Shown piece by piece: positions 44,990-53,729 of a DNA stretch of 64,000 nucleotides. The translations under genes were made by a program, and so were the position numbers. Under the pieces are notes generated by a model. The model made no database searches. It was not told where the DNA came from and was given only the letters and a program-made list of their open reading frames with translations. Source of the stretch: Pseudomonadota bacterium (lineage in GTDB: Bacteria > Pseudomonadota > Alphaproteobacteria > Rhodobacterales > Rhodobacteraceae). Every line of letters starts with the position of its first letter. The first letter of the stretch is position 1. Location: positions 62,001-126,000 of the forward strand of contig JAJXZX010000008.1 in assembly GCA_021779835.1 (NCBI GenBank). Direction: 5' to 3'.

Positions 44990-46678
44990 ATGGAAAAACA
45001 CAAGTTCGGATCGGGAAACGACGCGTTTCGTGCGCTGCTTGTGTCGCTTGGGCTTGCCCTTTTTGCCACCCAAAGCGCAGCCCAGGATCTGCGCGGCCCC
45101 ATTCTGGCGGCCGCATCCAACTTTGGCCAGCACTTTGACGCCGCGCTGCTTGCCGCTGCCATCAAGCTTCCCGTGCATGACCTGCGCGACGCGGTCTATT
45201 GGGACGAGGTCGAACAGCGCGGAACCTTCCGCTTTGACCGCCCCGAAACCACCTTTCCCGATCTACTCGCCAAGGCTGGCATCACGATGAGCCTCACGCT
45301 CAACAACGGCCACCCCGATTACGATGGTGGCGTCACGCCTTATACGCTCACCGGAGTCGCCGCCTACGCGCACGCCGCCGCCGAAACGGTGCGCCGCTTT
45401 CCCGCCATCACGGCGGTCGAGGTCGGCAATGAGCAAAATGCCCAGAATTTCGTGACCGGGCCGGTCAAGGCTGCCGATCTGGACCAGCGCGCCGTCTATT
45501 ACATGGCGCTGCTGACGGCCACGCACACTGCCGTCAAGGCCGCCAATCCCAACATCCGTATTCTCGGTGCGGGTGTCCATTCGATCCCGCTACACTATCT
45601 CGCTCGGCTCTACAGCCTTGGCGCCGGCGCGCAGATGGACGCGCTCGCCATGCACCCATACACGACGCCCGCCGACCAGTTGCAACGCCAACTCGCCCTC
45701 ATGCGCGCCATTCCCGGCGCTGCCACCATGCCGATCGACGTGACCGAGTTCGGCACCCCAGACGCGCCCCGCGCTGCGGCCCACCTGATGCGCAACTACT
45801 GCCAGATGGCGCTTTCCGGCGTCACGCGCACCGTTTGGTATCCGCTGAACCCGCGCGGGGATGGCTTTACCCCGCTGATCGACGCACAGGGGCAGACCAC
45901 AGGCGCAGGCCGCGCGTTCCAGACCGCGCAGTCAGAGCTTGAGGGCCGCCCCGTCACCAATGCCGCGCCCGATCCCTTCACCTATGGCTGCCTGTTCGAC
46001 AAAACCCGCCTTCTGATCTGGGGTGCGCCGCGCGCGCTGACGCTGAACCGCTCCGATTTGCACGCTGAAACCGCAACGGGCGTGCCAGCAACCGCGCCGC
46101 TTGCCCTGTCTGAAGATGCGCCCCTGTTGATCCTTGGCACCGCGCCGATCACGCTTGGCAAGGATGTGATCCTCGGCCAGCAAACCATTGTCGCCGATAG
46201 CTTCGACCAGTTCACCTTTCCGGGCACCGATGCGCGCCCCGGCCCCTTCACCGCCTATAGCCTGCGGGGCGGACAGCCGGTCGCGATGGAAACCCGCCCG
46301 GGGCAAGAGCGGCCTGGTATGCCGTGGATGCCCTACCTCGGCGTGCCCCACGACGGCTTCGCGCGCCTGATGGCGGATGAGCTTTTGCCCGCCGAAGACC
46401 TACCCATCGGCCAGACCTACACCGCCCACAGCGCCGAGCGCGTGACGGTCGAGGCGCGCTTCGCCCCCTCCGACCACAGCGCTGACGGCATCCGCGTGCA
46501 GATCGCCCACAATAATGAATCATTGTTCGATAAGGTGACCAAGACCGGCATCGACTTTCAAAGCGACCCGCTTACCCTCGCGCCGGGCGACCGCCTGAGC
46601 TTTCTGGTCAGCGCCAATGGCTCGGTCACCGGCGATCTGACGCACTACCGCATCACGCTTCGGCAGGCCGCGCCGTAA
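44990..46678 (+). CDS. secreted clan-A glycoside hydrolase-like protein
   Basis: The 562-residue protein has a signal peptide (hydrophobic core 15-30, cleavage near AAQ 32). Residues 35-330 look like a TIM-barrel glycosidase of clan GH-A: the acid/base Glu is probably E148 in VEVGNEQN, and the nucleophile E253 in IDVTEFGTP. A beta-rich C-terminal part (about 330-562) could be a carbohydrate-binding or accessory domain. Being in the polysaccharide locus and exported, it probably trims or releases the polymer in the periplasm or outside. I cannot assign the GH family; GH39 or GH5 relatives are the closest by motif. Its 3' end overlaps the convergent gene by 26 bases. Confidence 0.72.
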   Translation: MEKHKFGSGNDAFRALLVSLGLALFATQSAAQDLRGPILAAASNFGQHFDAALLAAAIKLPVHDLRDAVYWDEVEQRGTFRFDRPETTFPDLLAKAGITMSLTLNNGHPDYDGGVTPYTLTGVAAYAHAAAETVRRFPAITAVEVGNEQNAQNFVTGPVKAADLDQRAVYYMALLTATHTAVKAANPNIRILGAGVHSIPLHYLARLYSLGAGAQMDALAMHPYTTPADQLQRQLALMRAIPGAATMPIDVTEFGTPDAPRAAAHLMRNYCQMALSGVTRTVWYPLNPRGDGFTPLIDAQGQTTGAGRAFQTAQSELEGRPVTNAAPDPFTYGCLFDKTRLLIWGAPRALTLNRSDLHAETATGVPATAPLALSEDAPLLILGTAPITLGKDVILGQQTIVADSFDQFTFPGTDARPGPFTAYSLRGGQPVAMETRPGQERPGMPWMPYLGVPHDGFARLMADELLPAEDLPIGQTYTAHSAERVTVEARFAPSDHSADGIRVQIAHNNESLFDKVTKTGIDFQSDPLTLAPGDRLSFLVSANGSVTGDLTHYRITLRQAAP

Positions 46679-47843
46679 GCACGCCAAGCGCACCGTCCAG
46701 CCCGGCCCAAGTCTCTGCCAGAACCTCCGCATGCAGCGTGGCATCCACGCCTGCCGCAATCGCGGCCGCAACCATCGCCGCCACCGCCGCCCCGCCGATA
46801 TCCGGCGCGTCGGAAAAGAACCCGTCGGCCTGCACCGAGGCGAAAAAGCTTTGCACCTTGCGATCCCAGCCCAAGCCCACAATCGGGCGGCCATAGGACC
46901 ACGCGACGATGCAGGCATGCAGCCGATGCGCCACCACGGCGCGATAGCCGCCGATCTGCCGCGCCAAATCCTCGGGGCGCGCAGCGGGGGCCGCAATACT
47001 GACATGCCCTGTCGCGATCCGCGCCTCGATCTCCGGTAGGACGCACAGCCGATCGAGCGCCGCGCGATCCTCCTCCGCCCCGTTGGTGAAGAGCATCACC
47101 CGCTCGCCCGTGTCGCAAAGCGCGCGCGCAAGCCCCGCGTAAAACGCCAGCCCACCCGTGCCGCCGACCCCGGCATCGGCATGGTAGGCAAGGATTTCCG
47201 GCGCGGTGATACACAGCCCCACGCGCCCGCCCGCGTCAGTCGCCGCGCCATAGCACTGCGCCGCCAGCAACCCCGGATCGCGGGTAAGCACCGGCTCCGG
47301 CCCCAATCCGGCCATCTGCGCCTGCCACGCCATCCGCGACAGCTCATCGCGCACGCCCACTTGCCGCAGATCCGCCTGCAAAACGGCGCGGAACAGTTCG
47401 GCCCCACGCCGCGTCCAGCCCTTCGACACGCCAACGCCATAGACCACCAGCGGCACCCCAGCCGCCTGCAAAATCTCCGCCGCGCGCGCGACCTTCAGGC
47501 AGAAATTCAGATCGGCGTCTGCAAACAACTGCCCGCCGCCCAACAGCGCAAGATCTGCCCCCTGCACAATGGCAGCCCACCGCGGGGCCGCTTCGTCCAG
47601 CATCCGGCCCAACTTCCACTGCACAATGGCCTGCCGCAAAAACAGCGGCAACACCTTCAACACCCGCAACACCGCAGAGCGGTTGCGCACCGTCACCGCG
47701 CCAGACGCCTCGCGCCCCGACAGGTCAATCCGGCACACCTCCGCCCCCGGCCGCAGCGCCCGCACGCCAAAGTCGATGCAATCGGCAATGATTCCATCGC
47801 CGAGGTTCGGGCTGAACCGCAGACCGAATTGAATGACCTTCAT
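46653..47843 (-). CDS. polysaccharide pyruvyl transferase family protein
   Basis: The 396-residue protein opens with FSPNLGDGIIADCIDFGVRAL and contains ALLGGGQLFAD and the HRLHACIVAWSYGRPIVGLGWD segment, all typical of the CsaB/WcaK pyruvyl transferase family with a GT-B-like fold. It is expected to add pyruvate ketals to the polysaccharide from phosphoenolpyruvate, giving negative charge. It is divergent from the following glycosyltransferase gene, with 208 bases between. Confidence 0.86.
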   Translation of the reverse strand: MKVIQFGLRFSPNLGDGIIADCIDFGVRALRPGAEVCRIDLSGREASGAVTVRNRSAVLRVLKVLPLFLRQAIVQWKLGRMLDEAAPRWAAIVQGADLALLGGGQLFADADLNFCLKVARAAEILQAAGVPLVVYGVGVSKGWTRRGAELFRAVLQADLRQVGVRDELSRMAWQAQMAGLGPEPVLTRDPGLLAAQCYGAATDAGGRVGLCITAPEILAYHADAGVGGTGGLAFYAGLARALCDTGERVMLFTNGAEEDRAALDRLCVLPEIEARIATGHVSIAAPAARPEDLARQIGGYRAVVAHRLHACIVAWSYGRPIVGLGWDRKVQSFFASVQADGFFSDAPDIGGAAVAAMVAAAIAAGVDATLHAEVLAETWAGLDGALGVLTARPAEA

Positions 47844-48051
47844 GCACCGCCCCTTTTTGACCGGATACAGTTACCATGATTTCCTGCCGCAACACCCGCA
47901 AAAGCCCGGTTATTGTCCCCATTGTGGCAACAGTAGCAGAGCATTTCACACCAATAGCCCCGCAAGGCGCATTGGCCTTACCCGCCTGCATTGCTACCCT
48001 CACCAAGGTCGTGCCCAGCCTCCAAGCCCAGCCTCCAAGGATAGCGTTGCG

Positions 48052-49284
48052 ATGAGCCTACACATCGTTGTCATCAACGACGCCAGCACCGCACGCGGTG
48101 GGGCAACCGGGCTTGCGCTTTTATCCGCGCGCCTGATGCGGGATCGTGGCCATCGCGTGACACTTTTCGCCGGAGACGAGGGCAGCAACCCATCGCTGAC
48201 CGCGGCGGGGGTGGAGGTTGTCGCCACCGGTGGCACCCGCCTTTTGCACCAACCCAAGGTGCAGGCCGTGACCCGGGGCCTCTACAACACCGCCACGCGG
48301 AACGCGCTTGCCGCGTGGATCGCCGCGAACGATAGCCCCGAAACAGTCTATCACGTCCACGGCTGGGGGCAGATCCTGTCGCCCTCAATCTTCGCCGCGC
48401 TGCAACCCGTCGCGCCGCGCACCGTGACTCATGCCCACGACTTCTTCCTCGCCTGCCCCAACGGCGTCTTTACCCATTACAAGACCGCCAGCCCTTGCCG
48501 CCTGCGCCCCCTTTCGATTGCCTGCCTGACGTCCAACTGCGACAAGCGCAGCTATCCGCACAAACTTTGGCGCGTCGCCCGCACCGCCGCCCTGCGCCGC
48601 AGCTTTGACCAGTCGCTGAACTGGGGCGCCATCGCGATCATTCATCCCGACATGGCGCCGATGATGGAACTCGCAGGCTATGCGCGCGACCGCATGATGC
48701 TTTTGCGCAATCCCGTAACCCCCTACAGCGACACCAGAATTCCCGCCGAGGACAATAACCGCCTGTTCTACATTGGCCGGATCGAGCCGGACAAAGGCGT
48801 CGGTGACCTCGTCGCCGCCGCGGTTCAGGCGGAAATGCCGCTGACCGTCATCGGCGAGGGATCCGAGCGCGCCGCCCTGTCGGCGGCCTACCCCGACGTC
48901 ACCTTCACCGGCTGGAAATCCCACGAAGAGATCGCGCATCTGGTGCAGGGCGCGCGCGGCGTCGCGATGGCCTCGCGCCACGGCGAGCCGTTCGCGCTGG
49001 TCGTGGCCGAGGCGTCGCAAAGCGGCCTGCCCGTAATCTTGTCAGACTCCGCGCTGCTGGCATCCGAGGTGGTGGCGAAGGGCCTTGGCTATGCCTGCGA
49101 CATTCGCGTGCCGGGCGCTTTGCGCCAAACCATCGCCCGCCTGCGTGACGCCCCCACCGACGAGGTGCGCGCGATGAGCACACGCGCCTTCGCCCGCACC
49201 GCCCCTCTGGCACAGGCCCCAAATGGCTGGGCGGATGAGCTCGAGGCGCTTTATCACCGCGTGTTGCAGACCCAACGCTTTTGA
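48052..49284 (+). CDS. family 4 glycosyltransferase
   Basis: The 410-residue GT-B protein begins with IVVINDASTARGGATGLALLSARLMRDRGH, and has a donor-site region with LFYIGRIEPDKGVGDLV and HGEPFALVVAEASQSGLPVILSD. Four cysteines in FFLACPNGVF...CRLRPLSIACLTSNCDKR recur in a subgroup of these enzymes and may bind a metal. I placed the start where AAGGA precedes the ATG by nine bases; the open frame upstream is not conserved-looking. Just upstream a 13-base unit GCCCAGCCTCCAA is repeated in tandem. It closes the polysaccharide locus. Confidence 0.87.
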   Translation: MSLHIVVINDASTARGGATGLALLSARLMRDRGHRVTLFAGDEGSNPSLTAAGVEVVATGGTRLLHQPKVQAVTRGLYNTATRNALAAWIAANDSPETVYHVHGWGQILSPSIFAALQPVAPRTVTHAHDFFLACPNGVFTHYKTASPCRLRPLSIACLTSNCDKRSYPHKLWRVARTAALRRSFDQSLNWGAIAIIHPDMAPMMELAGYARDRMMLLRNPVTPYSDTRIPAEDNNRLFYIGRIEPDKGVGDLVAAAVQAEMPLTVIGEGSERAALSAAYPDVTFTGWKSHEEIAHLVQGARGVAMASRHGEPFALVVAEASQSGLPVILSDSALLASEVVAKGLGYACDIRVPGALRQTIARLRDAPTDEVRAMSTRAFARTAPLAQAPNGWADELEALYHRVLQTQRF

Positions 49285-49395
49285 CTTGCCCGCCGGGTGG
49301 CGGATGGCGTTGGGCTTGGGCCTAACAAAGCGAACGGGACGGCGGCACTCCATAATGACGCGCCAAACCCGTCAAGCGGATGGCGGCTGAACGCG

Positions 49396-49420
49396 AAAGG
49401 GCAGCGTAGCGCTGCCCTTT
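49396..49420. terminator. bidirectional hairpin between convergent genes
   Basis: AAAGGGCAGCG pairs perfectly with CGCTGCCCTTT around a three-base loop TAG. The A run on one side and T run on the other let it work in both directions, and it lies between the convergent glycosyltransferase and carboxypeptidase genes. Confidence 0.85.
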
Positions 49421-49520
49421 GCCGTTGGCGGGGGATTCAATCCCTTTGAGACCGAGGTTGAACTTGGTTTCACAAAACTATTTTCTGCGATTACGGTGTG
49501 TTGCACGGCGCAACACGCCC

Positions 49521-50990
49521 TCAAAGCCGGTAAATCTCGGCGAACTTTGCCTCTAGGTAGTCGAGCAATGGCCCCTCAGACGGGGCAAATCCGCAAGCCC
49601 TCGCCACCACCTCGCCGGGCTCATAGAGCCCGCCGTGGCGCTGAAGGTTCTGCCGCAGCCACCCGGTCGCCGCCGAAGCATCGCCCCTCGCAAGGCCCGC
49701 ATCAATCCCCGGCACCGCAGCGCGCATAGCTTGGTTCAGGCAGCCAGCATAGACGTTGCCCAGCGAATAGGTCGGGAAATAGCCGAACAGCCCGACCGAC
49801 CAATGCACGTCCTGCAGCACGCCATGCGAAGGTCGGTCAACTGCGGCACCGAAATCCTTGAGGAAGCGGGCGTTCCACGCCGCCTCCAGATCCGCGACCT
49901 CTAGCGCGCCACCGATCAACTGGCGTTCCAGATCGAAGCGCAGCATGACGTGAAGGTTATAGTGGACCTCATCCGCCTCGGTGCGGATGTAGCCGGGCTG
50001 CACGCGGTTGACCGCCGCGTGGAAGGCGTCGGCATCGCGCACCGAAAGCGCGCCAAACTCGGCCTGCATCCGCCCGAACAGCCAACCGGTAAAGGGGCGC
50101 GAGCGGCCCATCTGGTTCTCGTAAATCCGACTTTGGCTTTCATGCACGCCCATCGAGACGCCGTTGCCAAGAGGGGTCAGCAAGTAAGCCTGATCGATCG
50201 CTTGTTCGTAACAAGCGTGCCCGGTTTCGTGGATGGTCGAGTAGAAGCAGTTGAACGGCTCTTCCTCCACCACCCGCGTCGTGATGCGCACATCGTTACC
50301 CGAGCCGGAGGAGAACGGGTGGACCGCCAGATCAAGCCGTCCCCGGTTCCAGTCATAGCCGAACGCCTGCGCCAGATCGCGGGTGACGCGCATCTGGCCG
50401 TCTGCCGGGAACTGGCCGGTCAAGGCGGCGGGCTTCGGCGCACCCAGAATACGGTCCGCCAGCGCGACCAGTCGCGGCCGCAGCCGGTCAAACATCGCGC
50501 CGATGCTTTCCGCCGTCGCACCGGGTTCATAATTGTCCAAAAGCGCGTCATAGAGATCGCCGTTGCCTGCCAGCGCCGCCGCCTCTTCCCGCTTCAACGC
50601 CACGACGCGGGCAAGGGTTGGCAGGAAATCCGCCACCTTTTCGGCACGGCGCGCCCCGGCCCAGACGCCCTGCGCGACGGATGTCACACGGGCGATTTCG
50701 GTCGCCAGTGCCGCCGGAATGCGGGTCTGTTTTTCATAGGTGCGGCGGATGTGGCGAAGCTGCGCGCGCTCGACCTCATCCTGCGGTTCCGCCGCCTCCA
50801 GCCACTCACCAATGCGCGGATCGGTGCGGCGGGCGTGGAGGATGCCCTCGATCGCGCCGGTCTCGTCACCACGCTGATCGGCGGCGCCGCGCGGCATCAT
50901 GGTTTCCTGATCCCAGCCAAGGCGGCCCGCAATTTGCCCCAGCGCCTCGGTATCGCGCTGAAAGGCCATGAGGTCTGAATAAGCGGTCAT
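49521..50990 (-). CDS. M32 family metallocarboxypeptidase
   Basis: The 489-residue protein has the zinc motif H254-E255-T-G-H258 and the HESQSR(I/L)YENQ segment characteristic of family M32 carboxypeptidases (Taq carboxypeptidase). It removes C-terminal residues from peptides in the cytoplasm. The ATG at 50990 overlaps the stop of the heme A synthase gene and has AAAGGGAA upstream. Length is normal. Confidence 0.95.
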   Translation of the reverse strand: MTAYSDLMAFQRDTEALGQIAGRLGWDQETMMPRGAADQRGDETGAIEGILHARRTDPRIGEWLEAAEPQDEVERAQLRHIRRTYEKQTRIPAALATEIARVTSVAQGVWAGARRAEKVADFLPTLARVVALKREEAAALAGNGDLYDALLDNYEPGATAESIGAMFDRLRPRLVALADRILGAPKPAALTGQFPADGQMRVTRDLAQAFGYDWNRGRLDLAVHPFSSGSGNDVRITTRVVEEEPFNCFYSTIHETGHACYEQAIDQAYLLTPLGNGVSMGVHESQSRIYENQMGRSRPFTGWLFGRMQAEFGALSVRDADAFHAAVNRVQPGYIRTEADEVHYNLHVMLRFDLERQLIGGALEVADLEAAWNARFLKDFGAAVDRPSHGVLQDVHWSVGLFGYFPTYSLGNVYAGCLNQAMRAAVPGIDAGLARGDASAATGWLRQNLQRHGGLYEPGEVVARACGFAPSEGPLLDYLEAKFAEIYRL

Positions 50991-52135
50991 GCGGTTCCCT
51001 TTCGGATCGAGCCGACTTGCGGATAACGGGCGTTGTGACGGGCGCGCAGCACCAGCACCCAAAGGACGACAGCGCCAAGCTGGTGCACGATGGCGATGTG
51101 CAGTGGCGCGGCATAAAGCGCCGTGAAGATGCCCAACGTGACCTGTGCCACCAGCATCAGGGCCATCAGATCAAACGCGCGCCGGGTTGCCAGATGCGCC
51201 GAGTTTCGCGCGCGAAACCACACGATCAGGCCGGTGAGGAACACGAGATACCCGGTCATACGGTGGACGAACTGCACCAGACCCGCGTTTTCAAAGAAGG
51301 CGCGCCATGCGGGGCCGTTGGCGACAACGAACGCGTCTTCGGGGAAGAAGTGGCCGTTCATCAGCGGCCATGTCGGGTAGTTGCGGCCCGCGTCGATGCC
51401 CGCGACCAATGCGCCCAGCACCACCTGCACCAACACAAGCACCATCACCACGCTGGCAAGGCGATAGAGCCAATCCTCGCGCTGCCGGCGGGATTGGAGC
51501 AGGTCGCCCTCTGTACGGCCCATCTGGAACATGAACCAAGCGGTGACGCCAAGGATGATGAAGCCGATGCCAAGGTGGGTGGCCAGCCGGTAACTTGCCA
51601 CCGCGACCATGCGCCCGGTCAGGCCAGACGAGACCATCCACCAGCCGATTGCGCCCTGAATGCCGCCGAGGAGGCCCAGCAGCAACAGTCGCCGCGTCCA
51701 GCCGGTCGGGATGCGGCCCGAGAGCCAGAAGAAAAGGAAGCCCAGCCCCCAGACGAGGCCGATGATGCGGCCAAGCTGCCGGTGGCTCCACTCCCACCAG
51801 AAGATGTATTGGAAGTCGCCAAGGCTCATGCCCTGATTTTCAATGCGGTATTGCGGGCTGGCCTTGTATTGCGCGAAGGCGTCGGCCCAGTCGGCGGGGT
51901 TGAGCGGCGGCAGCGCGCCGGAAAACGGCTTCCACTCGGTGATCGACAGGCCCGCGCCGGACAGGCGGGTCAGGCCGCCCAGCACGATCATCGCCATCAC
52001 CAGCAGAAAGATCGCGCCAAGCCAGATGCGGATCGCGCCACGCGCGCCGCGACCCTTGGCGTCGATCATGCCGCCTTGCGGCCCGGTTGCGGGCTTTGCG
52101 CCCACCTCTTCGAAAATCGAGCGTTTCACAGCCAT
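50987..52135 (-). CDS. ctaA: heme A synthase
   Basis: The 382-residue membrane protein has about eight hydrophobic segments arranged as two repeats, with heme-ligand histidines in EWSHRQLGR, ATHLGIGF, FVHRMTGYL and IVHQLGAV. It hydroxylates the methyl group of heme O to the aldehyde of heme A for aa3 oxidases. The cysteine pair of Bacillus CtaA is absent, as in proteobacterial (COX15-like) members. It is coupled to the carboxypeptidase gene by a four-base overlap, although the functions seem unrelated. Confidence 0.95.
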   Translation of the reverse strand: MAVKRSIFEEVGAKPATGPQGGMIDAKGRGARGAIRIWLGAIFLLVMAMIVLGGLTRLSGAGLSITEWKPFSGALPPLNPADWADAFAQYKASPQYRIENQGMSLGDFQYIFWWEWSHRQLGRIIGLVWGLGFLFFWLSGRIPTGWTRRLLLLGLLGGIQGAIGWWMVSSGLTGRMVAVASYRLATHLGIGFIILGVTAWFMFQMGRTEGDLLQSRRQREDWLYRLASVVMVLVLVQVVLGALVAGIDAGRNYPTWPLMNGHFFPEDAFVVANGPAWRAFFENAGLVQFVHRMTGYLVFLTGLIVWFRARNSAHLATRRAFDLMALMLVAQVTLGIFTALYAAPLHIAIVHQLGAVVLWVLVLRARHNARYPQVGSIRKGTA

Positions 52136-52184
52136 TGCAGCCTCCGTTTCGCGAGGGGGACACTAGGGCGCGGAGGCGCGGGCT

Positions 52185-52928
52185 TCAAGTCGGCCCGCCA
52201 TCCCGGCGCCGGACGATCTGACGCAGCATTCCGTGCAGCGTCTGCACCTCGGCCCGGGTGAGGCCAAGGCGCGACCACATATTGCGCAGGCTCAGCTTCA
52301 TTCCCGGCGCTTTCAGGGGGGGAAAGAAGAAGCCGGCCTCATCCAGAACCGCCTCGTAATGGTCGCCCAGCTTTTCCACCTCGATCGCTTCGGCGAAATC
52401 GGTGCCCGCCATCGCGATGGTTTCGGGAGCGGAATTCGTGGTCAGGCGACCCCATTCGTAGGCGACCAGCAGCACGCATTGCGCAAGGTTGAGCGAGGCA
52501 AAGTCTGGGTTCACCGGGACCGAAATGATGGCGTTGGCGTGGGTGATGTCGTCGTTTTCCAGCCCGGCACGTTCAGGGCCAAAGAGGACGCTGACACGCT
52601 TACCCTCGGCGATCAGCGCGCGGGCGTGTGCCATTGCGCGTTCGGGGGTCATCACCGGCTTGGTCAGGTCGCGCGCGCGCGCGGTGGTGGCAAAGACATA
52701 GTGGCAATCGCCGACCGCCGCGCCGACATGGGGAAACACCCCGGCGTAATCGAGAACACGCCCTGCCCCGCTCGCCATCGCGGTGGCTTTGGGGTTGGGC
52801 CAGCCATCGCGCGGATCGACGATGCGCATACCGGTCAGCCCGAAATTCAGCATCGCCCGCGCAGCGGCGCCAATGTTTTCGCCCATCTGTGGGCGCACGA
52901 GAATGAACGAGGGTTGGTTCGGGGTCAT
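52185..52928 (-). CDS. SPOUT tRNA/rRNA methyltransferase, TrmJ-like
   Basis: The 247-residue protein has the trefoil-knot SAM motifs of the SpoU class: NIGAAARAMLNFGL (motif 1), VLFGPERAGLENDDI (motif 2) and SLNLAQCVLLVAYE (motif 3). The C-terminal extension of about 90 residues matches TrmJ, which methylates the ribose at position 32 of tRNAs. The start is set at the MTPNQPSFILVRPQ segment where the fold begins. It is divergent from the ThiE-like gene. Confidence 0.9.
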   Translation of the reverse strand: MTPNQPSFILVRPQMGENIGAAARAMLNFGLTGMRIVDPRDGWPNPKATAMASGAGRVLDYAGVFPHVGAAVGDCHYVFATTARARDLTKPVMTPERAMAHARALIAEGKRVSVLFGPERAGLENDDITHANAIISVPVNPDFASLNLAQCVLLVAYEWGRLTTNSAPETIAMAGTDFAEAIEVEKLGDHYEAVLDEAGFFFPPLKAPGMKLSLRNMWSRLGLTRAEVQTLHGMLRQIVRRRDGGPT

Positions 52929-53108
52929 TTGTAGCCGTTTGCGCGCGGGTTGGCGTCTGATACGCTGCACGGGGGGACGACGCAAGGCGCGGGGGCAAGC
53001 CGGGGGCAACTGGCGACTTTCCAGCGCTGGCGGCGCATCCTGCCACGCAGGCGCATTTGCATTGCGCACAAAACCCGCTAGGAACGCGCAAACACCAAGG
53101 AATTCATC

Positions 53109-53729
53109 ATGTCCGACTCTGAGCGCCCGCAGCTTTACCTGATTACCCCGCCCGCCTTCGAGCTGGACGTTTTCCCCGATCGGCTGGCGGCGGTGCTGGA
53201 CCAGGTCGAGATCGCCTGCATCCGTCTGGCGCTTGCGACGCGGGACGAGGATCAGGTGGCGCGCGCCGCCGATGCGCTTCGCGAGTTGGCCCATAAGCGC
53301 GACGTGGCGCTGGTGATCGAAAGCCATGTGCTGATGGTCGAACGGCTGGGTCTGGACGGTGTGCACCTGACCGACGGCGCGCGGTCTGTGCGCAAGGTTC
53401 GCAAGGATCTGGGCGACGACGCTATCGTAGGCGCGTTCTGCAGCCACTCGCGCCACGACGGCATGTCCGCTGGCGAAGCCGGGGCCGATTATGTTGCATT
53501 TGGGCCGGTGGGTGCCACGCCGTTGGGCGACGGGACGCAGGCCGACGACGACTTGTTCGCGTGGTGGTCAGAGGTGATGGCGATCCCGGTGGTGGCCGAA
53601 GGCGCGCTGACGCTGGAACGTGTCGCAACCCTTGCGCCGATCACCGATTTCTTTGGTATCGGCGAGGAAATCTGGCGCGAGGCGGATGCGGCGGCGGCCC
53701 TGAAGGCGCTGATCGCGCCGCTGGGCTAA
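53109..53729 (+). CDS. ThiE-like (thiamine phosphate synthase/TenI superfamily) protein
   Basis: The 206-residue TIM-barrel protein resembles ThiE: YLITPP at the start, LGLDGVHLTDG, and SHSRHDGMSAGEAGADYVAFGPV. The phosphate-binding positions are altered, however: the usual PTxTK after the GADYxxxGP segment reads ATPLGDGT, and the GIGGI loop reads VAEGAL. No other thiamine gene is nearby. It may have a different activity in the superfamily. AAGGA precedes the ATG. Its stop meets the end of the convergent olsA by a few bases. Confidence 0.75.
   Translation: MSDSERPQLYLITPPAFELDVFPDRLAAVLDQVEIACIRLALATRDEDQVARAADALRELAHKRDVALVIESHVLMVERLGLDGVHLTDGARSVRKVRKDLGDDAIVGAFCSHSRHDGMSAGEAGADYVAFGPVGATPLGDGTQADDDLFAWWSEVMAIPVVAEGALTLERVATLAPITDFFGIGEEIWREADAAAALKALIAPLG

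Noticed and set aside
50987-52135. Heme A synthase with carboxypeptidase as a novel functional pair
   Set aside because: The four-base overlap is real, but both proteins are ordinary and I know of no functional link; overlap alone is common here.
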